A stretch of 64,000 bases of DNA from Anaerovorax odorimutans DSM 5092 (GTDB taxonomy: Bacteria > Bacillota > Clostridia > Peptostreptococcales > Anaerovoracaceae), in NCBI RefSeq assembly GCF_000426305.1, contig NZ_AUFC01000005.1, positions 62,001 through 126,000 of the forward strand, in the 5' to 3' direction. A model generated the notes under the pieces. That model did not search any database, was not told the DNA's origin, and worked only from the letters and a program-made list of their open reading frames with translations. Position 1 is the first letter of the stretch. Each line of letters opens with the position of its first letter. Made by a program: the position numbers and the translations under genes. Shown here one piece after another: positions 61,801 through 64,000 of this stretch.

Positions 61801-61852
61801 TTTCAAGCTCTTCTATTAAAGCCTGCTCTAAAGTATCTTCTGTAAATGGCAT
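58820..61852 (-). CDS. hsdR: Type I restriction enzyme HsdR subunit
   Basis: 1010 residues. The N-terminal PD-(D/E)XK nuclease region is RPDILIFINGIPMVLFELKS. Then come the SF2 helicase motor with Walker A WHTQGSGKSLSM, DEAH-type LADEAHRSQYG, motif III GFTGTP and motif VI region QAIARVNRVYKDKEAG, and a long helical C-terminal domain that docks to the methylase. HsdR cleaves DNA after translocation and needs HsdM and HsdS. Neither is within the window; they may lie beyond 64000. Frame intact; RBS GAAAGGAG. Confidence 0.93.
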   Translation of the reverse strand: MPFTEDTLEQALIEELETKGYEHLYAPDMERDYHEVILESYFYDAMFRINKGITMDIAEEAYKQIKNIGLVKLADINASFHKMLIEGVLIPYKKGTDNKTFQVKLIDFDNPELNDFKVINQYTIIEYKNKRPDILIFINGIPMVLFELKSAVKEDATIENAYKQVKNYQLDIPSLFQYNAFNVISDGINASMGTITADFTRYMTWKSRNGESPEKEFNPIGVLLDGVFEKKRLLDIIRNFIVFQDIEGSTVKIVAGYHQYFAVTKAVERTKKALMNNDKKVGVVWHTQGSGKSLSMVFYTGIIVSDPEFHNPTIVVLTDRNDLDNQLFSTFVSSSKLLLRQEPKQAKDRINLKELLSVNAGGIVFTTIQKFEEGSEVLTDRKNVIFLADEAHRSQYGLDAKLDKATGEWKYGYAKNMRDALPNATFIGFTGTPIAMDDKSTVEVFGDYIDIYDMTQAVEDGATVPIYYENRTAKLSLDESVLKQIDAEYKAMSEDGQTKAQAIEKSKQDLSTLETIIGSSQRLDMLADDIIAHYEDRQYVLTGKAMIVCMTRRIAINLYKTILNKRPEWKEKVKVVLTESNKDNEEWHDMIGNKEYRKQLAIEFKNIHSVFKIAIVVDMWLTGFDVPSMTTMYVDKPMKGHNLMQAIARVNRVYKDKEAGLIVDYIGMAAELKNTLNQYTNRDKDKVPDLSKALNIALEKLEIMRDFFYGFDYNPFFGSSNKARLDIILDGVEYVLGHEEEEKKIFIREATALSQAETLCRSMLSDELKMEIEYFKGVKAGVCKVTPGTGLTTNEINSRIEKILEQAIKQEGVINIFEQAGKKNPEISILSDEYMQNIRNMKHKNIAAEMLRKLLEDNIKVFSRTGVVKAELFSEKMKQVLKKYNNRLITSAEVIEQLLNLSQEMVDSYNAGEEKGLSVEEYAFYDALVADPQVLKEMQDSVLIEMAHELTEMIIRNRTIDWDKKESARAAMRVMVKRLLRKYKYPPEKAQGAIDTVIKQAELMSSQMEM

Positions 61853-61875
61853 TAATTACGCTCCTTTCATGTTTT

Positions 61876-61932
61876 AATCCTAAATTAACTTACTAGCTTA
61901 TAACCAAATTAAAATATAACCGCTATGTATAA
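61876..61932 (-). repeat. Island repeat copy R1 (after the GIY-YIG gene)
   Basis: A 57-bp AT-rich sequence, about 80% identical to R3 (63149-63205) by my alignment and sharing the TTACTA.CTTATAA core with R2. It is located just past the stop of the GIY-YIG gene and before hsdR, in the same orientation as the other copies. Confidence 0.5.
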
Positions 61933-61964
61933 ATAAACATAATGGAAAGTCTAACATAAGCCAT

Positions 61965-62789
61965 TTATTTGCCTCGTATCTCATCTAGCCCTTTAAAAAA
62001 CTTCCAACCATTTTCAGATAATCCTGTAATCAAATCAGCAGGGGCAGAAGGTGACTTAAATGCCAAATTTACTTGAGTTATAAACTTTCCATCTAACTCT
62101 TTTTCATTTTCTAAGTAACTATCTATTACTGAATTTCCTCTAATATAATGTCTCTTGTCTTTCCATTCTTTCGTTGATTCTGGAGGCCTTTTAATTTCGC
62201 TTCCTGCCGCTAATATAAATTTACCGTCTTTAATAAACAATTTAGCATTATGCTTTGTTGGTGGATAATAGTATTTAATTAGTTCATCTACATTCTCTTG
62301 CTCGTCAATATCAATCCCTTCTGCACTTAGTAGAAACTCAATTTGATTAATAAATGCTTCAAGATTGGGAAAATCATAAACACTAACATTTGGCTTATTA
62401 AGCCTTAAATCTTTATTTGTTAATAAATAACTGCTTTTCTTAAATCGTTGTATAAACTCATACTCCAAATAATCAATTGACAGCTTATCAAAGCTGTTAT
62501 TGTCTGTGACAAATAAAATAGCATATGACCAAAAGTCTTTAGCCCTAACATGTTCTTCAATTCTTTGTATACCGTTTACAGATTGCCCAACATAAACAAG
62601 GTCTTCATCTTCATTGTCATTGAACAGAAAGTAGATAGCATAGTTCATCGAATTTGGTAATTCATAAACTTGCTTATAACTTTCTCGCGTAAAATAAAAC
62701 GCCTTAATTTGATTTGTACGATCTTGGTACATTTTTAAATTTGCTGCATTTATTGCATCTGGATATAAATATGTTATTGTTTTCTGCAT
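61965..62789 (-). CDS. GIY-YIG nuclease-family protein with DUF4357-like C-terminus
   Basis: 274 residues. The GIY-YIG core is NYAIYFLFND ... LVYVGQSVNGIQRIEEH around residues 50-80. A C-terminal domain (KLFIKDGKFILAAGSEIKRP, ITGLSENGWKFFKGLDEIRG) resembles DUF4357. Such proteins are frequent companions of type I restriction systems and defence islands; DNA cleavage is plausible but unproven. RBS AGGGAGG. Confidence 0.82.
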   Translation of the reverse strand: MQKTITYLYPDAINAANLKMYQDRTNQIKAFYFTRESYKQVYELPNSMNYAIYFLFNDNEDEDLVYVGQSVNGIQRIEEHVRAKDFWSYAILFVTDNNSFDKLSIDYLEYEFIQRFKKSSYLLTNKDLRLNKPNVSVYDFPNLEAFINQIEFLLSAEGIDIDEQENVDELIKYYYPPTKHNAKLFIKDGKFILAAGSEIKRPPESTKEWKDKRHYIRGNSVIDSYLENEKELDGKFITQVNLAFKSPSAPADLITGLSENGWKFFKGLDEIRGK

Positions 62790-62816
62790 AATTCCTCCCT
62801 AACATAATTCAAGCCT

Positions 62817-62866
62817 AATCAAATCCCAATTTCGCTTACTATCTTATAACCAAATGATTTATGCAT
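62817..62866 (-). repeat. Island repeat copy R2 (3' end of the 86-residue gene)
   Basis: Shares AATCCCAATTT.GCTTACTATCTTATAA with R3 at 27 of 28 positions, then resumes at TTATGCATTA after an internal gap. It overlaps the last codons and stop of the small gene. Confidence 0.5.
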
Positions 62867-63079
62867 TAACACATAGTTTGCAATAATATAATCAGTAATA
62901 ACCCCTTTAGGCTTGGAAATATCTGCAATTACTTCATATACTGAATATATATATTGATTTAATCTATTTGTGAAATTATATTCAATCATATTTTCATTTA
63001 CAATTTTTTCTTGAATGCAATTCATTATGTTCTTATCTAAAAAACCATACCCATTCTGTTTATTATACTTATCTGACAT
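62819..63079 (-). CDS. Small hypothetical protein in the defence island
   Basis: 86 residues from the ATG at 63079 (GGGGGAC just upstream; the earlier ATG forms part of that site). It begins MSDKYNKQNGYGFLDKNIMN and ends SFGYKIVSEIGI, the last residues being encoded by the R2 repeat. No family recognised. It may be truncated or fused to repeat sequence at its 3' end. Confidence 0.5.
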   Translation of the reverse strand: MSDKYNKQNGYGFLDKNIMNCIQEKIVNENMIEYNFTNRLNQYIYSVYEVIADISKPKGVITDYIIANYVLMHKSFGYKIVSEIGI

Positions 63080-63148
63080 GATGTCCCCCATATTTTATTA
63101 AATGTTAAATTTTCTATTATGACTATCGTTTAAACCTAAAAATCACAA

Positions 63149-63205
63149 TCCCAATTTAGCTTACTATCTTATAAGCACGTTAAAATATAACAGTTATGCA
63201 TTATG
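63149..63205 (-). repeat. Island repeat copy R3 (after the Mrr-like gene)
   Basis: 57 bp matching R1 throughout and R2 in its first half. It lies in the gap between the Mrr-like gene and the 86-residue gene, about 145 bp past the former's stop. Confidence 0.5.
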
Positions 63206-63348
63206 AATTAGGAGATTGATTTTGAATTAGTTTTATTGTATCTAGAATCTAATGACTTTTCTCATACAATGAATACTCATCCGCCTCTACAATAATGCTA
63301 TTTTTAAAAGCTCATATAGAAATTCAAAGTTCTTAGTTATTTAGCGGT

Positions 63349-63909
63349 TTACTTACAGTTTTCTAAATACTTTTTTAGTGATAAGTTTTTACTTGATAGA
63401 TAAGAACAGTTTATTCCAACCCCTGTACTTGATTGCATAACTCCAATATACGGATAACCATCGTTGTACGGTATTCGATGATCATTCATAATTACATTTA
63501 ATTGAGCTCGCATTGCATATTGTTCACCTGCATCAGTTAGCTGAATTAATGCAATACCATGTTTTGAAGCGTATTTAATAGCGCCAGATTGAAAATTTGA
63601 AGATGATATTAATATACCTTTATTTGCACCGCAAGCACGAATTTTATCATATAGAACTTGAACTTTTTCTCTTGAAATGCTCGATTTATAGTGTTTACAC
63701 TCAATAATAGTTTTGTATGTTACTCCCATTAAGCAAAACTCAATATACCCATCTATCTGGTAATTTCCGTCATCAACTTCTATTATCTTGTTATGCTGAA
63801 TTTTGTAATTATTCAAATCTTTTACTTGCTGATTTAATACTTGCAAAGAATACTTTTCAAAGTCTGTAGGACTCATATCAAGAACTGATTCATATGTTGG
63901 TATAAACAT
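63349..63909 (-). CDS. Mrr-like restriction endonuclease domain protein
   Basis: 186 residues. The nuclease core of the Mrr_cat type shows YQIDGYIEF (Asp), TIIECKHYKSSISRE (E-x-K) and a following helix VQVLYDKIRACGANKGILIS. The C-terminal third carries no recognisable DNA-binding domain, so it is shorter than full Mrr (about 300). It may be a partner-dependent or solitary nuclease of the island. RBS GAAAGG. Confidence 0.82.
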   Translation of the reverse strand: MFIPTYESVLDMSPTDFEKYSLQVLNQQVKDLNNYKIQHNKIIEVDDGNYQIDGYIEFCLMGVTYKTIIECKHYKSSISREKVQVLYDKIRACGANKGILISSSNFQSGAIKYASKHGIALIQLTDAGEQYAMRAQLNVIMNDHRIPYNDGYPYIGVMQSSTGVGINCSYLSSKNLSLKKYLENCK

Positions 63910-64000
63910 GACTTTTACCTTTCTTCACATAAAATTAATAAGAACTTCTGAAATTATATTTCTATATTACATTCTACCTTCTTTATAAATTTAGCTGTAC

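Overview
The window is AT-rich DNA (I judge roughly 30% G+C by eye, not computed) with gene families typical of an anaerobic, spore-forming, Gram-positive Clostridia. These include a RocB-type peptidase and an Orn/Lys/Arg decarboxylase, an FHA-FtsW/PBP pair, a hydrogenase-like chemoreceptor, Lsa/CplR-type ABC-F resistance, tiny proteins resembling clostridial spore-surface proteins, strong GGAGG ribosome-binding sites and tRNAs with encoded CCA. An amino-acid fermenter of the Tissierellales/Sedimentibacter kind is a guess, not shown. Most genes lie on the minus strand; the exceptions are a LysM protein, a cupin, an ABC-F gene and two Ig-like repeat proteins.

Layout. 1-5700: amino-acid catabolism block (decarboxylase cut by the window edge, AGCS symporter, RocB-like peptidase, orphan sensor kinase). 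Four promoters here share one architecture, three TTTGAA-like boxes phased at 10 bp over the -35. 6200-11300: methyltransferase, U32 protein, a small ORF and an ABC-F ATPase; the last three sit between a 3'-end copy of tRNA-Cys and the real gene. 11510-12150: six-tRNA operon with a clear promoter. 12370-17610: TerC-type Mn exporter behind a probable yybP-ykoY riboswitch, DUF1294, YyaL-like, NimA-like and EamA genes. 17700-25920: hydrogenase-like soluble chemoreceptor, GH10-like protein, nicotinamidase-like hydrolase, three tiny possible spore proteins, LysM protein, diguanylate cyclase. 25990-36600: PBP and FHA-FtsW, a chemoreceptor, and a five-gene secreted protein/ABC/two-component operon. 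37050-42560: cupin, then a six-gene zinc-type operon (ZnuABC, Fur-like regulator, YcgR/YcgQ-like permease pair) behind a perfect palindromic operator. 43350-48490: RND pump, adaptor and TetR regulator with two related palindromes. 48780-53260: ABC-F gene with a leader peptide and attenuator, a membrane protein and two repeat proteins. 53270-56600: Fic protein, ECF sigma/anti-sigma pair and a secreted protein carrying the same C-terminal domain as the anti-sigma factor.

56900-64000 looks like a mobile defence island. A 3' half of an initiator tRNA-Met marks its left border. It carries a HipA/CtkA-like kinase with a small partner, a type I HsdR, a GIY-YIG protein and an Mrr-like nuclease. Degenerate direct repeats follow three consecutive genes. 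No hsdM, hsdS or integrase is visible, so the island presumably continues beyond 64000.

Points most worth following: the phased TTTGAA promoter set, the two tRNA 3'-end duplications, the hydrogenase-chemoreceptor fusion, the ABC-F attenuator, the domain shared by anti-sigma factor and secreted protein, and the repeats in the defence island.
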